Numbered from the stretch's first letter, positions 44,147 through 54,446 are shown. The stretch is DNA of 64,000 nucleotides from Acidimicrobiales bacterium AG-414-N20 (GCA_003214465.1 QCLO01000001.1:1-64000), one strand, 5' to 3'. A program made the numbers and translations. The notes: a model not told the origin generated them from the letters alone.

Positions 44147-46621
44147 GTGACTGAAACCTATAATCCTCAAGAAATAGAGTCGCGTTGGCAGCAGAGATGG
44201 ATCGACGAAGGTACTTACGAAGTTGATAATGACGATCCGCGCCCTTCATACTATGTGTTGTCCATGTATCCCTATCCGAGTGGACCAGCTCACATGGGGC
44301 ACGTTCGAAATTACACCATGGGTGATTTGTTAGTCAGGTATCGGACAATGAGAGGAGATGGGGTTTTATCACCTATTGGTTTTGACTCCTTTGGGCTTCC
44401 AGCAGAGAATGCTGCAATAAAAACAGGAACTCACCCTCGAATCCATACAGAGGAAAATATTGAAAAGTTATCTGCTTCTCTTCGAAGAATTGGTGCAGCT
44501 TATGATTTGAGACGATCTTTTAGTAGTCACGACAGTGACTACATGAAGTGGACTCAGTGGATTTTTCTTCAGCTTTATAATGCAGGTCTTGCCTATAGAG
44601 ACAGGGCTCCTGTCAATTGGTGTCCCGGCTGTCAGACTGTTCTAGCAAATGAACAGGTGCTCACAGACGGTACTTGTGAAAGGTCTGGAGACCTTGTTGA
44701 AAATAGAGAAATGGAACAGTGGTTTTATCGGATCACTAAATATGCACAACAACTACTTGATGATCTAGACACTGTCGAATGGCCAGAGAAGGTAAAACTC
44801 ATGCAACAAAACTGGATTGGTCGTTCCGAAGGAGCTCAGTTTGGTCTGTCAATCGCTGACACTGATGGTAAGAGCCGAAAAGACGTTCCCCCTCTAGATG
44901 TTTATACAACACGCCCAGACACAGGATTCGGCATGACCTTCGCTGTGATGTCTCCAGAGCACCCAAGAGTTGATGAATTGGTAACAGAAGAGAACCGATC
45001 ATCAGTTGATGCATTTCGAGAAGAAGTAGCAAATCGATCTGAAATGGATCGTCTCTCTTCTGAAGGGAATATAGATAAAAGAGGAGTGCCGACAGGATCT
45101 TTTGTAATTAATCCATTTACGAACTCATCGGTTCCTTTGTTTTTAGCCGATTACGTTTTAATGACCTACGGAACTGGTGCGATCATGGCAGTCCCAGGTG
45201 AAGATCAACGTGATTGGGATTTTGCTATCGCCCATGGATGCGAAATTATTAGAACCGTTGAACCGCCGGAAGACTTTGACGGAGAGGCATACACGGGAGA
45301 TGGCGAATCGATTAATAGTGACTTTCTTAATGGAATGAAAATAAAAGAAGCGAAACAAACTGCCATTCAATGGCTTGAGGGTCAAAATATAGGTTCACAC
45401 CAAATCAACTACAGGCTTAGAGACTGGTTAGTTTCACGACAAAGATATTGGGGCTGTCCGATTCCTATTATCTTCTGTGATGTTTGCGGAGAACAACCAG
45501 TTCCGGAAAAAGACTTACCTGTAGATTTACCTGATGATGTGAAGTTCATGCCAACCGGTAGGTCGCCTCTAACAACACACAAAAATTTCCTTGAGGTTGA
45601 ATGTCCCAAATGCGGCGAAAATGCTAGACGTGAAACCGACACCATGGACACTTTCGTTGACTCATCTTGGTACTTTTTAAGATTCACGGATCCATGGAAC
45701 GATGAAACCCCCTTTAGCGAAAAAGCCCTCGATCACTGGTTGCCCGTCGACCAGTACATAGGGGGAGTAGAACACGCAATTCTTCACCTCATGTATGCAC
45801 GATTTTTTACCAAAGCTCTGTCAGATTTAGGAGTAGCTCCCAAAGAGTTACGAGAACCATTTAAAAGACTTTTTACGCAGGGAATGATTCGTCTCGGTGG
45901 GTCAAAAATGTCAAAATCTAAGGGAAATTTGGTGGCTCCAGAAGGAATTCTTGATGAGCAAGGAGCAGATGCTTTGCGTTTAGCACACTTGCAAGTCAAG
46001 CCTCCACAAGAAGATGTTGATTGGGAAGACTTTGGTATTGACGGTTGTGCAAAATTTTTAAACCGTGTTTGGCGAATATCGCATCCAGAAAATTCTTTAT
46101 CAGAGAATTTCAGAGAAGGTGCTATGAACGAACAGGACGAGGAAATTGTGCGTCAGACAAATCGTTTAATAGAAAGAATCACTAATGATTATGATCGTTG
46201 GTCCTATAACACAGCGGTTGCGGCTTTTATGGAGTTCACAAATACTTTGTACCGTTGGATTCAAAGTGATGATGGGGCTCACAAGGAGGTCCTTGGAACT
46301 GCCGTTGATTCACTTCTTCTTGTGATGGCACCTGCAACACCTCATTTTTCTGCAGAGCTTTGGGAGCTTAGAAACTCAACACACATCCATCAAGAGTCCT
46401 GGCCAGAAGCAGATAAGTCCAAAATTGAATCTGGAACAGTAACGCTCGTAGTTCAGATAAATGGAAAACTTAAAGATCGTATTGAAGTGCCATCTAATTT
46501 AACCGATGAAGAAATTCAGGACTTGGCTTTAGCTTCGGAGCGGGTGAAAGAATTATTAGATGAGCAAGAACCTAAACGTGTGATTGTCAGGCCCCCTGCT
46601 CTAATTAACATTGTGGTCTGA
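44147..46621 (+). CDS. leuS: Leucyl-tRNA synthetase
   Basis: Charges tRNA-Leu. At 824 residues it has the class I HIGH-type motif as HMGH in [17 protein letters not shown], the KMSKS motif in [12 protein letters not shown], the CP1 editing domain (residues ~230-420, [12 protein letters not shown]), a zinc-like Cys set in CDVCGEQP and CPKCGE, and a C-terminal anticodon domain. The start is GTG 44147. It is convergent with the PAC2 gene. Confidence 0.98.
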   Translation: MTETYNPQEIESRWQQRWIDEGTYEVDNDDPRPSYYVLSMYPYPSGPAHMGHVRNYTMGDLLVRYRTMRGDGVLSPIGFDSFGLPAENAAIKTGTHPRIHTEENIEKLSASLRRIGAAYDLRRSFSSHDSDYMKWTQWIFLQLYNAGLAYRDRAPVNWCPGCQTVLANEQVLTDGTCERSGDLVENREMEQWFYRITKYAQQLLDDLDTVEWPEKVKLMQQNWIGRSEGAQFGLSIADTDGKSRKDVPPLDVYTTRPDTGFGMTFAVMSPEHPRVDELVTEENRSSVDAFREEVANRSEMDRLSSEGNIDKRGVPTGSFVINPFTNSSVPLFLADYVLMTYGTGAIMAVPGEDQRDWDFAIAHGCEIIRTVEPPEDFDGEAYTGDGESINSDFLNGMKIKEAKQTAIQWLEGQNIGSHQINYRLRDWLVSRQRYWGCPIPIIFCDVCGEQPVPEKDLPVDLPDDVKFMPTGRSPLTTHKNFLEVECPKCGENARRETDTMDTFVDSSWYFLRFTDPWNDETPFSEKALDHWLPVDQYIGGVEHAILHLMYARFFTKALSDLGVAPKELREPFKRLFTQGMIRLGGSKMSKSKGNLVAPEGILDEQGADALRLAHLQVKPPQEDVDWEDFGIDGCAKFLNRVWRISHPENSLSENFREGAMNEQDEEIVRQTNRLIERITNDYDRWSYNTAVAAFMEFTNTLYRWIQSDDGAHKEVLGTAVDSLLLVMAPATPHFSAELWELRNSTHIHQESWPEADKSKIESGTVTLVVQINGKLKDRIEVPSNLTDEEIQDLALASERVKELLDEQEPKRVIVRPPALINIVV

Positions 46622-46633
46622 AAAGCTTTTAAA

Positions 46634-47506
46634 TCAGCTTTCCTCTTGTGAACGAAGAAAGTTCTGTAACTCTTCAGCAAGGTCGTCACCTGAGGGCAAG
46701 CTGGCTTCAGAACTGTTTAGTTGATCATAAGAAAGTTCCAATTTTTCGATCATTGCTAGGTGTTCTTCGTTACTGCCAATTAGTTGATCTAAGTGGCTTC
46801 TGGTGTTTAAAGCTTTCTGATCGAGTTGAAAATCTTGACTATAGATACCGGAGATGCTTCGTAGACCTTCTAATAACTCGACCGCAGCAGGCGGATACGG
46901 TCCGGTTGATAGGTAGTGCGGCACTTGAGCCCAAAGGCCTATAGATGGGATTCCATCTTCAGCAACCCCATTTTCAATAACGGCTTGAAGTCCGGCGGGA
47001 ACTTTGACTGAAGCTGTGACAAAATCCAATTTTTTTGCCATTTCAGCGGAACTTGCTGTACAGGAAAGTCTTGTTGGCCTGGTGTGTGGAACAGCAGCAG
47101 GATACGCTCCTAGACCTACTACTAGAGAGACGTTAAGGTCATGGCAAATACTCTTAATGGCTTGAGAAAATATTTTCCATTCATGATCTGGTTCGGGTCC
47201 GTGCAATATGCAAGCATCGGGTCCTTCTAATCCTTCGATATGTGAAAGTTCTATTGAGGGCCATTCCAAGCTCTCTACTACACCATCATTTAAATTGAGA
47301 ATGGGGCGACGAGCTCGGTGGTCCAGAAGTTTATCGGTATTGAAGTTCACCATCGTTTGACTCTGAGTTTTTGATAAGAGTGACTCTTTTACACTTCGAG
47401 CAATTCCGGATGAATCTATCCAACCGTCTAGAGCTAAGATCAAAACAGGCTCTTTAAGTTCTTTAAGTTCTATAAATTCGAAAAGATACTCTTGATTATT
47501 TTCCAT
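46634..47506 (-). CDS. PAC2-family (proteasome-assembly-chaperone-like) protein
   Basis: A 290-residue protein beginning LKELKEPVLILALDGWIDSSGIARSV, the typical PAC2 start, with VSLVVGLGAYPAAVPHTRPTRL and GVAEDGIPSIGLWAQVPHYLS. Such proteins are common in actinobacteria, where their role in proteasome assembly is unproven. The start is 5 bases after the kinase-like gene stop on the same strand, so they are co-transcribed. Confidence 0.85.
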   Translation of the reverse strand: MENNQEYLFEFIELKELKEPVLILALDGWIDSSGIARSVKESLLSKTQSQTMVNFNTDKLLDHRARRPILNLNDGVVESLEWPSIELSHIEGLEGPDACILHGPEPDHEWKIFSQAIKSICHDLNVSLVVGLGAYPAAVPHTRPTRLSCTASSAEMAKKLDFVTASVKVPAGLQAVIENGVAEDGIPSIGLWAQVPHYLSTGPYPPAAVELLEGLRSISGIYSQDFQLDQKALNTRSHLDQLIGSNEEHLAMIEKLELSYDQLNSSEASLPSGDDLAEELQNFLRSQEES

Positions 47507-47511
47507 CTATT

Positions 47512-48540
47512 TTATTCTTTCAAAAAATCTTGGAATGTTGAATCAGCTAAATCAATTAGAAGGAGAACACGTTCTCCAAAAATTTGAATAGCTGCAGTGT
47601 CAGCTTCACTTCCCATTACCCCAGCCGCATAGCGTGTATAAACTCCTTCGAGTATGCAAGCGAGCCTCCAGTAAGCAAATGCTATATAGAAATCTAATTT
47701 TGAAAGATCTCTTTCACTTAAATTTCCGTAAAGATTTCTTACTTCATCAGGGGTAGGGAAACCTTCTACTGACATGGCCTGTGTCTCCATACCTGTTAGG
47801 TCATTTGAATAGGAAATAATTGCTGCAAGGTCTGAAAGAACATCCCCTAGAGTGCAAAGTTCCCAGTCTAAAACCGCTGCCACTTCACCTGTCTCGGTCA
47901 TTATTGTGTTGTCTAACCTGTAGTCGCCGTGAACTATCCCAACACCCTGCTGCATAGGTACATTTCGTAAAAGCTTGTCATGGATTTCGAAAACTCCTGG
48001 TATTTCTCTATTTGTAGATTGTTCAAATTGCGCTTTCCAGCGTTTTAGCTGGCGTTCTATATAACCGTCTTTTCTGGCTAAGTCTCCAAGTCCTACTTCA
48101 TCAACATTTACTGCATGTAAAGAAACAAGTATTTCTAATAGAGATTCACCCATTTTCTTACGAACAGCAAGAGGCTGAGAGCGAGCAATTTCAGCGTCAC
48201 GAACAACTATTCCCTCTACGAAATCCATTACATAAAAAGGAGCGTCGTTTATATCTGTATCTTCGCAAAGCCCAACCACTTTGGGAACTGGAACTCCACT
48301 TTCAGCGAGTGCTTTAATTACGCGGTATTCGCGACTCATATCATGAGCAGTCGCCAGAACATGCCCCAGTGGAGGACGTCTGAGAACCCATTTACGGCCT
48401 GATTTTTCTAATACTGTGTAGGTTAAATTGGAGTGACCTCCAATAATTTGCTGATATTCAAGCTCACCTTCAACTCCATTTACATGCGCATCTAACCACT
48501 TACGCACTTCATTTTTTCTTATACCTGAAGTTGTATTCAT
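47512..48540 (-). CDS. Aminoglycoside-phosphotransferase-like kinase (ACAD10/11-associated type)
   Basis: A 342-residue protein kinase-like fold: HSNLTYTVLEKSGRKWVLRRPPLGHV is the nucleotide-binding region, and VHGDYRLDNTIM plus AVLDWELCTLGD supply the catalytic Asp, Asn and metal Asp. This subgroup is usually found with acyl-CoA dehydrogenases and fatty-acid genes and may phosphorylate hydroxy-acyl-CoA, rather than antibiotics. No acyl-CoA dehydrogenase is next to it, though crotonases follow nearby. Confidence 0.85.
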   Translation of the reverse strand: MNTTSGIRKNEVRKWLDAHVNGVEGELEYQQIIGGHSNLTYTVLEKSGRKWVLRRPPLGHVLATAHDMSREYRVIKALAESGVPVPKVVGLCEDTDINDAPFYVMDFVEGIVVRDAEIARSQPLAVRKKMGESLLEILVSLHAVNVDEVGLGDLARKDGYIERQLKRWKAQFEQSTNREIPGVFEIHDKLLRNVPMQQGVGIVHGDYRLDNTIMTETGEVAAVLDWELCTLGDVLSDLAAIISYSNDLTGMETQAMSVEGFPTPDEVRNLYGNLSERDLSKLDFYIAFAYWRLACILEGVYTRYAAGVMGSEADTAAIQIFGERVLLLIDLADSTFQDFLKE

Positions 48541-48612
48541 GCTCAGACGGTAGTGGCGTAAAGAGGATCTCTCTACCCTAAAGGTAAGGAAATTTGTTTT
48601 CTTGTTTGGTGG

Positions 48613-49326
48613 ATGAAGATGACTCTTGAAGTAACTGATAGCAATTTTGAAAAAGAAGTATTAGAACGCTCAGAAAATACCCCAGTAATAGTTGATCTTT
48701 GGGCACCATGGTGTGGTCCGTGTAAAAGCCTAGGTCCAATACTTGAAAGAGTTATTGAAGAAACAAATGAAAAGGTTGTTCTCGCCAAGGTGAACATAGA
48801 TGAAAACCCCGGTGTGGCAGGAGCATTTAAAGTTCAGTCAATTCCAGCTGTTTTCGCAATACATAATAAAGATGTCGTTAGTAGTTTCGTTGGGGCGCAA
48901 GGCGAAGACGCCGTAAGAGATTTCGTCCAGCAGCTTTTACCATCAGAAGAGATGACAGAACTAGAGAAACTGATCAGCGATGGAGACGAGTCATCACTTA
49001 GAAAGGCTCTAGAAATAGAGGTAGATAATCCGACTGCCATTACGAGTCTTGCTCAACTCCTGGTGAGAAGAAATGAAGACGGAGACAAAGAAGAGGCGGT
49101 GAAACTTCTTGAAAAAATACCTGAGACTCCTGAAACAAGAAGAGTGTTAGCAATAGCACGTCTCGAAAATGTAGGCGACATTGATTTAGAACTAACTGAA
49201 TTAATTGAGAAAGTAAAAATAGATGAAGGGGCTAGAGATCGATTTATCGATCTGCTTGAATTATTAGGCCCTGATGATCCCAGAACAAGTGAATGGCGGC
49301 AACGTTTAACATCCGCTCTTTTCTAA
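48613..49326 (+). CDS. Thioredoxin-TPR protein (CnoX/YbbN type)
   Basis: The N-terminal thioredoxin domain has the WCGPC active site with C34 and C37. Residues ~110-237 form helical TPR-like repeats (EEAVKLLEKIPETPETRRVLAIARLEN). E. coli CnoX is a chaperedoxin that protects and passes clients to GroEL; there the second Cys is absent, but here both cysteines are present, so redox activity is likely. The ATG at 48613 lies 72 bases after the divergent kinase gene. It overlaps the next frame by 34 bases. Confidence 0.88.
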   Translation: MKMTLEVTDSNFEKEVLERSENTPVIVDLWAPWCGPCKSLGPILERVIEETNEKVVLAKVNIDENPGVAGAFKVQSIPAVFAIHNKDVVSSFVGAQGEDAVRDFVQQLLPSEEMTELEKLISDGDESSLRKALEIEVDNPTAITSLAQLLVRRNEDGDKEEAVKLLEKIPETPETRRVLAIARLENVGDIDLELTELIEKVKIDEGARDRFIDLLELLGPDDPRTSEWRQRLTSALF

Positions 49327-49787
49327 AAGACAGAAAGCAAACAACTGTGGTTAAAGATATGAAAATTGAGGTTCCGGCAGTAGAAGGTTTTTTCACTATT
49401 GAGGAAGAAGCACATTTAATAGGCGGTCGTTTTAAAAGGTCTGGAAGTTATTGTTTCCCTAAAGATCTTGGAGGTTCTGATCCCAATTTCCCTGAAGATG
49501 AAGTGGAAGAAGTTCTTTTAAGTAGATTTGGAAAAATTTGGTCCTACACAAATAGTGCATATCCACCACCACCACCGTTTATAGCAGCGGAACCCTATGA
49601 GCCTATTGTCATTGCTGCAGTAGAATTAGTAAAAGAAAAAATGGTGATACTTGGCCAAGTAGTGAATGGTTATGCAGTTGAAGATTTAAGTGTAGGCATG
49701 ACTGTTGAAGTAGCGGTTGGGACTTTGTATGAAGATTCTGAGCGCCGGTATTTAACTTGGATGTGGAAGCCATTGTCTGAAGAGTAG
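49293..49787 (+). CDS. DUF35 OB-fold protein lacking the zinc-ribbon cysteines
   Basis: A 164-residue protein of the DUF35 (acyl-CoA-associated OB-fold) type: VPAVEGFFTIEEEAHLIGGRF, then FGKIWSYTNSAYPPPPPF and an OB barrel ending YLTWMWKP. In usual members the segment after HLIGGR is CxxCGxxxFPPxxxCPxC; here it is FKRSGSYCFPK, with only one Cys, so the zinc site is lost. DUF35 proteins form complexes with thiolase-like lyases (for example ChsH2 with Ltp2, BbsA with BbsB); the next gene is such a thiolase. The start could be ATG 49359 instead, removing a 34-base overlap with the thioredoxin gene. Confidence 0.85.
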   Translation: MAATFNIRSFLKDRKQTTVVKDMKIEVPAVEGFFTIEEEAHLIGGRFKRSGSYCFPKDLGGSDPNFPEDEVEEVLLSRFGKIWSYTNSAYPPPPPFIAAEPYEPIVIAAVELVKEKMVILGQVVNGYAVEDLSVGMTVEVAVGTLYEDSERRYLTWMWKPLSEE

Positions 49788-49807
49788 AAACAGGATAAGA
49801 ATTAGAA

Positions 49808-50995
49808 ATGGAAGATATAGCAATTTTGGGAGTCGGAATGCACCCATGGGGTAAATGGGGCCGTAATTTTGTTGAATATGGAACCGTTGCCGCAAAGAAG
49901 GCTTTAGATGATGCTCAAATCGAGTGGAATGAAGTCGGTTTCATTTCTGGAGCGATAACAGTCCGATGTGGATATCCCGGTTATGTCGCAGGGTCAACTA
50001 TGGCTCGTGCCCTGGGTTTTAACGGCACTCAAGTGGCCAGTTCCTATGCAGCCTGCGCCTCGGGCGCCACTGCTCTTTCTGTAGCTCGCGGTCAAATTCT
50101 TTCAGGTGCATGTAATGTGGCTCTAGTTGTTGGAGCTGACACCACGCCAGATGGTTTTCTAGCTCCAAATGACGGAATTAGAACTGATGACACCGATTGG
50201 CTTCGCTTTCACATGGTGGGAGCAACTAACCCTGTCTATTTCGGTCTGCATGCGAGACGACGCATGGAATTGTATGGAGCGACTCAGGAAGATTTCGCGT
50301 TGGTCAAAGTGAAAAACAGTAAACACGCTGTTTTCAACGAAAACGCACGATTCAACAAAGAGTACGCATTGGAAGATGTTTATAGCTCTCCCGTCGTATC
50401 TGATCCTTTGAGACTTTTAGAGATATGTACAACAAGTGATGGCGGTGCAGCACTCGTAGTTTCTTCTCTCGATTACGCCAAGTCGTTAGGCGTGTCCGAC
50501 CCGGTTCGAGTCTCAGCTATTGCTTTAAATACTCCTACTTACCCCGATCCTTTAATAGACCTACCTTATTTAGCAACTGATTCCTCAGCGACCACCCTTC
50601 CAAGCGAAACGGGGTTCAAGGAGTCAATAGGAAAACATGTTTACGAGGAAGCAGGGGTCGGTCCAGAAGATATAGATGTTGCTGAAGTGTATGACCTGGC
50701 ATCTTCCATGGAACTCGACTGGTACGAACAGCTTGGTTTCTGTAAAGCCGGCGAAGCGGAGAACCTTTTACGAGATGGGAGTACTTCGATCGGAGGAAGA
50801 ATTCCTGTGAATCCAAGTGGGGGACTCGGAGCATTTGGAGAGGCTGTTCCAGCTCAAGCAATTGCTCAAGTGTGTGAACTTAACTGGCAACTTTCTAATC
50901 GAGCGGGAAAGCGACAAGTCGAAGGTGCCAGAATTGGTATTACAGCAAATCAAGGTCTTTTTGGACACGGTTCTTCAGTCTTGCTTAGAAGATAG
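49808..50995 (+). CDS. Thiolase-like acyl-CoA lyase/lipid-transfer protein
   Basis: A 395-residue thiolase-fold protein. The acyl-accepting Cys C83 is present in YAACASGATALSVARG. The catalytic His of GHP is replaced by Glu (E345 in NPSGGLGAFGEAVP) and the second Cys of the C-terminal CxG loop is absent (ANQGLFGHG). The enzyme is therefore probably not a classical thiolase but an aldolase- or synthase-like partner of the DUF35 protein upstream (20-base gap), as in Ltp2-ChsH2. Degradation of a branched or cyclic acyl-CoA is possible. Confidence 0.87.
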   Translation: MEDIAILGVGMHPWGKWGRNFVEYGTVAAKKALDDAQIEWNEVGFISGAITVRCGYPGYVAGSTMARALGFNGTQVASSYAACASGATALSVARGQILSGACNVALVVGADTTPDGFLAPNDGIRTDDTDWLRFHMVGATNPVYFGLHARRRMELYGATQEDFALVKVKNSKHAVFNENARFNKEYALEDVYSSPVVSDPLRLLEICTTSDGGAALVVSSLDYAKSLGVSDPVRVSAIALNTPTYPDPLIDLPYLATDSSATTLPSETGFKESIGKHVYEEAGVGPEDIDVAEVYDLASSMELDWYEQLGFCKAGEAENLLRDGSTSIGGRIPVNPSGGLGAFGEAVPAQAIAQVCELNWQLSNRAGKRQVEGARIGITANQGLFGHGSSVLLRR

Positions 50996-51035
50996 TGTCA
51001 GTAACATATTTAATAATGAAATGAGGTGTTGAACT

Positions 51036-51779
51036 ATGTCAGTGCACGAAACCATAGATGATGGGGTAGCGATTTTGACTATGGACAATCCGCCCGTTAA
51101 TGCACTTAATGTAACTGATGCATACTTCATTGCTGAAAAGATCTGTTCGTATAGTAGTCAACAAAAAGATGATGTAAAAGTTGTTTTGCTTCGGTCCTCT
51201 GGGAATGGCTTCTGTGCGGGAGTTGATATTAAAGAGATACAAGACCTTCCAGGAAATGAAGGAATTTTGAAAGCTAATCATTCTTGTTATGAATTGTTTG
51301 ACGCTATACATAACTCAAAAATACCTGTTATAGCAGTAGTAGATGGTCACTGTTTGGGAAGTGGAATTGGGATAGCCGGTAGCGCTGATGTTGTTATAGC
51401 CTCCAGCGATGCCACTTTTGGTCTACCAGAAGTAGACAATGGAGCTCTAGGAGCTGCTAGCCATCTTATGCGTTTGGTTCCTCCTCAGAAAGCAAGATGG
51501 ATGCTCTATACATGTGAGACTGCAACTGCGCAAGAGTTATTTTCTTATGGGTCAGTTCTTAAAGTAGTAGAAAGTGAGGAACTTGAAGACACTTCACTAG
51601 AAGCTGCTAGGAGGATCGCGGGAAAGAATGGAACATTAATACAAGCAGCAAAAGCCTCATTAGACGGTATTGAAGAAACAAATCTTTCAAAGCGTTACCG
51701 CTTAGAACAGGGTTACACATTTGAGATGAACCTTATGGGACTAGGCGATAAAGCTCGCGACGCATTTTTGGATAAATAA
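51036..51779 (+). CDS. Enoyl-CoA hydratase/isomerase (crotonase) family protein
   Basis: A 247-residue crotonase-fold protein with oxyanion-hole segments RSSGNGFCAGVDIKEI and DGHCLGSGIGIAGSADVV; FGLPEVDNGALGAASHL follows. The classic catalytic Glu pair is only partly matched, so hydratase, isomerase or hydrolase activity is open. It lies 40 bases after the thiolase-like gene with an ATGAGGTG ribosome site. Confidence 0.9.
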   Translation: MSVHETIDDGVAILTMDNPPVNALNVTDAYFIAEKICSYSSQQKDDVKVVLLRSSGNGFCAGVDIKEIQDLPGNEGILKANHSCYELFDAIHNSKIPVIAVVDGHCLGSGIGIAGSADVVIASSDATFGLPEVDNGALGAASHLMRLVPPQKARWMLYTCETATAQELFSYGSVLKVVESEELEDTSLEAARRIAGKNGTLIQAAKASLDGIEETNLSKRYRLEQGYTFEMNLMGLGDKARDAFLDK

Positions 51780-51795
51780 GACCTTGGTATTACTA

Positions 51796-52620
51796 ATGAA
51801 CGAAGTTTCTCTTGTGATCATGGCGGCTGGACTTGGAAGTAGGTTTGGAGCACCTAAACAATTAGTTCCAGTCGGGCCAAAAAATGAGATTTTTCTTGAT
51901 TATGCGATTGAAGAAGCGATTGAAGTAGAAATAAAAAAAGTATTGATAGTCACTCGAAGTGACCTAAATGAACAAGTAAAAAAGCATCTGCTCCAATACA
52001 AGGAAATTGATTTAGATATTGAAATTGTTAATCAGGATACTTTTCAACCTAAACGCGAAAAACCATGGGGAACAGGACACGCAGTAGTAGCAGCTTTAGA
52101 TAAAACAGATGGTCCAATCATTGTCATGAATGCAGATGACTATTATGGGCCTACAGCATTAAAACAGGTCCTTGCTGGTTTTAATGGTGAAAATGCAGCA
52201 ATTCTGGCCTTCCAGCTAAAAAATACACTTCCTGAAAGTGGAACTGTTTCAAGGGGGATTCTTTCAGTTGAGAATAAAAAACTTTTGGGCATTAAGGAAA
52301 CACATGAAATAAGAAACGAAGAGAATCTCATTAGAAGTAGAGAGCAGGAATGCATTTCTAGTGAAACTTACGTTTCGATGAATCTATGGGCTTTACCTTC
52401 GAAAAGTTTAAAGTTACTTAAAGAGCAGTGGAGAATTTTTATAGAGTCAAATTCTCTCGAGGAAGAATCAGAGTTTCTCTTACCTCTGGCTATGGAGGAA
52501 CAGCGTTTAAATAATCAGATCGAAATAGATGTAATTGAAAGCAGCGAGTCGTGGATCGGGGTCACGAATCCTGAAGACCTTAAAACGGCAAGAAGCGCCC
52601 TCGCTAGAATTTACGAATAA
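51796..52620 (+). CDS. Sugar-phosphate nucleotidyltransferase-like protein
   Basis: A 274-residue GT-A-fold nucleotidyltransferase: VIMAAGLGSRFGAPKQLVPVG contains the GxGxRxG nucleotide motif, and VMNADDYYGPTAL holds the metal-binding Asp. It lacks the C-terminal beta-helix of acyl- or acetyltransferase fusions. The partner sugar is unknown. ATG 51796 is preferred over TTG 51784. Its company among acyl-CoA genes is unexpected and may be accidental. Confidence 0.83.
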   Translation: MNEVSLVIMAAGLGSRFGAPKQLVPVGPKNEIFLDYAIEEAIEVEIKKVLIVTRSDLNEQVKKHLLQYKEIDLDIEIVNQDTFQPKREKPWGTGHAVVAALDKTDGPIIVMNADDYYGPTALKQVLAGFNGENAAILAFQLKNTLPESGTVSRGILSVENKKLLGIKETHEIRNEENLIRSREQECISSETYVSMNLWALPSKSLKLLKEQWRIFIESNSLEEESEFLLPLAMEEQRLNNQIEIDVIESSESWIGVTNPEDLKTARSALARIYE

Positions 52621-52630
52621 TGGAGTAAGA

Positions 52631-53602
52631 ATGTTTGTATTACGCTTTGATTTACGTATTCCACCTTTTGTGGAAAGTTTGACGCACGGCGACCAATACC
52701 GAGAATTTTTAAAAATGGTTGAATGGGCTGATGACAAGGGCTTCGCAGCTGTTGTCCTTTCAGAACATCACGGCACAGAAGACGGTTATATGAACTCACC
52801 CTTATTGCTAGCAGGGAGTGTTTTGGGAGCAACTAATAATCTTTTTTGCTCTGTCTCCGCTTTGCTTTTACCTCTACACGATCAGCTCAGAATTGCAGAA
52901 GAAATCGCGACTATTGACTTGATTGCTCCGGGGAGATTCAACGTGGTGATTGGGATTGGATATAGAGAATCAGAGTTTGAAATGTTTGATAAGAACAGAA
53001 AAACTCGCGGTAGAGACACCGAGGAAGCCATCAGAACAATTCTTACTGCCTTAAAAGGTGAACCTTTTGAATATAAAGGGCGAGAAGTTCTTATTAGTCC
53101 TAAACCTGTTTCAGAGCCAAGTTCCTTAATTTCTGTAGGTGGTTCGGTCGAAATATCAGCTAGGCGTGCTGCGAGATTAGGGTTGCCGTTTGTACCAGCC
53201 GTTAGAGATGAATCTTTAGAATCTGCCTACTTCATGAAAGCAAAGGAAGTAGGTTACGAAAACCCTATGTGCATGATGCCTTCTGGTCCGGGGATGGTGA
53301 TGGTAAGCGAAGATCCAGAAAGACTTTGGAACGAGATAGGAGAGAATCTTTTGTATGACGCTATGACTTATGCAGCTTGGCAATATAAAGATCAGAGGTC
53401 TTCTTGGCATGTGGAAGGAAGTAGTATTGGAGAACTAAAAAAAGGGGATCAGCATTTAATCGTCACACCTCAAGAATGTGTGGATCTCTTAAGAAATAAG
53501 GGTGCAGTAGTTTTACACCCACTAGTCGGAGGAGTGGATCCAGCTATTGGATGGGAAAGCTTGGAGTTAGTAGCAAACAAAGTAATTCCTGCTTTGACTT
53601 GA
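52631..53602 (+). CDS. Luciferase-like (LLM class) flavin/F420 oxidoreductase
   Basis: A 323-residue TIM-barrel protein: VLRFDLRIPPF, EWADDKGFAAVVLSEHHGTEDGY, LLPLHDQLRIAEEIATIDLIAPGRFNVVIGIGYRESEF are LLM family blocks. The start ATG 52631 has a GGAG site 6-9 bases upstream; an in-frame ATG at 52535 would overlap the nucleotidyltransferase gene by 86 bases. The substrate is unknown. A distant relative of the LLM protein at 41518. Confidence 0.87.
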   Translation: MFVLRFDLRIPPFVESLTHGDQYREFLKMVEWADDKGFAAVVLSEHHGTEDGYMNSPLLLAGSVLGATNNLFCSVSALLLPLHDQLRIAEEIATIDLIAPGRFNVVIGIGYRESEFEMFDKNRKTRGRDTEEAIRTILTALKGEPFEYKGREVLISPKPVSEPSSLISVGGSVEISARRAARLGLPFVPAVRDESLESAYFMKAKEVGYENPMCMMPSGPGMVMVSEDPERLWNEIGENLLYDAMTYAAWQYKDQRSSWHVEGSSIGELKKGDQHLIVTPQECVDLLRNKGAVVLHPLVGGVDPAIGWESLELVANKVIPALT

Positions 53603-53645
53603 TAAATCATAAAATGTATTTCAACAGATTTTTTACGGAGGAAAA

Positions 53646-54446
53646 ATGAGCGATTTAACTGTAGAAAAAGACGGATCGATTTTGCTTCTGACAATGAATA
53701 GACCAAATCGACAGAATGCAATGACTCTTCCCATGTTTGCTCGACTCGCCGATGCTTGGGAGATGATTGATGAAGACTTAGATATCCGAGTTTGTATTTT
53801 GACAGGAGCTGCCGGAAATTTTTCCTCCGGGATGGATTTACGATCACTTTCGGGCGATAGCGAAGATACGGACGATTATGACGTAAGCAAACGTATGGAG
53901 GAGGAAGGTTCCGATTTTATTTATAGAGGTTTATTAAAAACTAAACATCCCAGAGTGCCCTTGATAGCTGCTGTAGAAGGAAATGCTATTGCTGGAGGCA
54001 CCGAGATTCTTCAAGGAACTGATATAAGAGTGGCTGGAAAATCAGCTGTTTTCGGAGTCTCTGAAGTGAAGTGGTCCTTATATCCAATGGGTGGATCGGC
54101 GGTTCGACTTGCACGGCAGATACCTTTTACAGAAGCAGCAGACATACTTTTAACAGGAAAGCATATATCTGCTGAAGAAGCTAAGAATCTTGGTTTAGTG
54201 GGCCATTTGGTGGACGATGGCAAAGCATTGGATAAATCGATGGAGATAGCTAAGACTATTTGTGAAAATGGTCCGCTCGCTGTGGAAGCTGTTTTACGAA
54301 CTCTTAGAGAGACAAGTGGCATGACAGAAAAAGAAGCCTTTGAATTCGAAGACCCAATTGGCAAGGAAGTTTTTGCTTCACAAGATGCAAAGGAAGGGCC
54401 TAAAGCATTTGCGCAGAAAAGAGCACCTGAATTTAAACGTTTCTAA
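53646..54446 (+). CDS. Enoyl-CoA hydratase/isomerase (crotonase) family protein
   Basis: A 266-residue crotonase: [30 protein letters not shown] and [20 protein letters not shown] are the family blocks for CoA binding and the oxyanion hole, followed by [15 protein letters not shown]. It starts at ATG 53646 after GGAGG. It is convergent with the nucleotidase gene, whose end abuts its stop. Confidence 0.9.
   Translation: MSDLTVEKDGSILLLTMNRPNRQNAMTLPMFARLADAWEMIDEDLDIRVCILTGAAGNFSSGMDLRSLSGDSEDTDDYDVSKRMEEEGSDFIYRGLLKTKHPRVPLIAAVEGNAIAGGTEILQGTDIRVAGKSAVFGVSEVKWSLYPMGGSAVRLARQIPFTEAADILLTGKHISAEEAKNLGLVGHLVDDGKALDKSMEIAKTICENGPLAVEAVLRTLRETSGMTEKEAFEFEDPIGKEVFASQDAKEGPKAFAQKRAPEFKRF

Noticed and set aside
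47512-48540. Aminoglycoside resistance gene
   Set aside because: The kinase fold is shared, but the sequence pattern fits the ACAD10/11-linked subgroup, and the context is metabolic.
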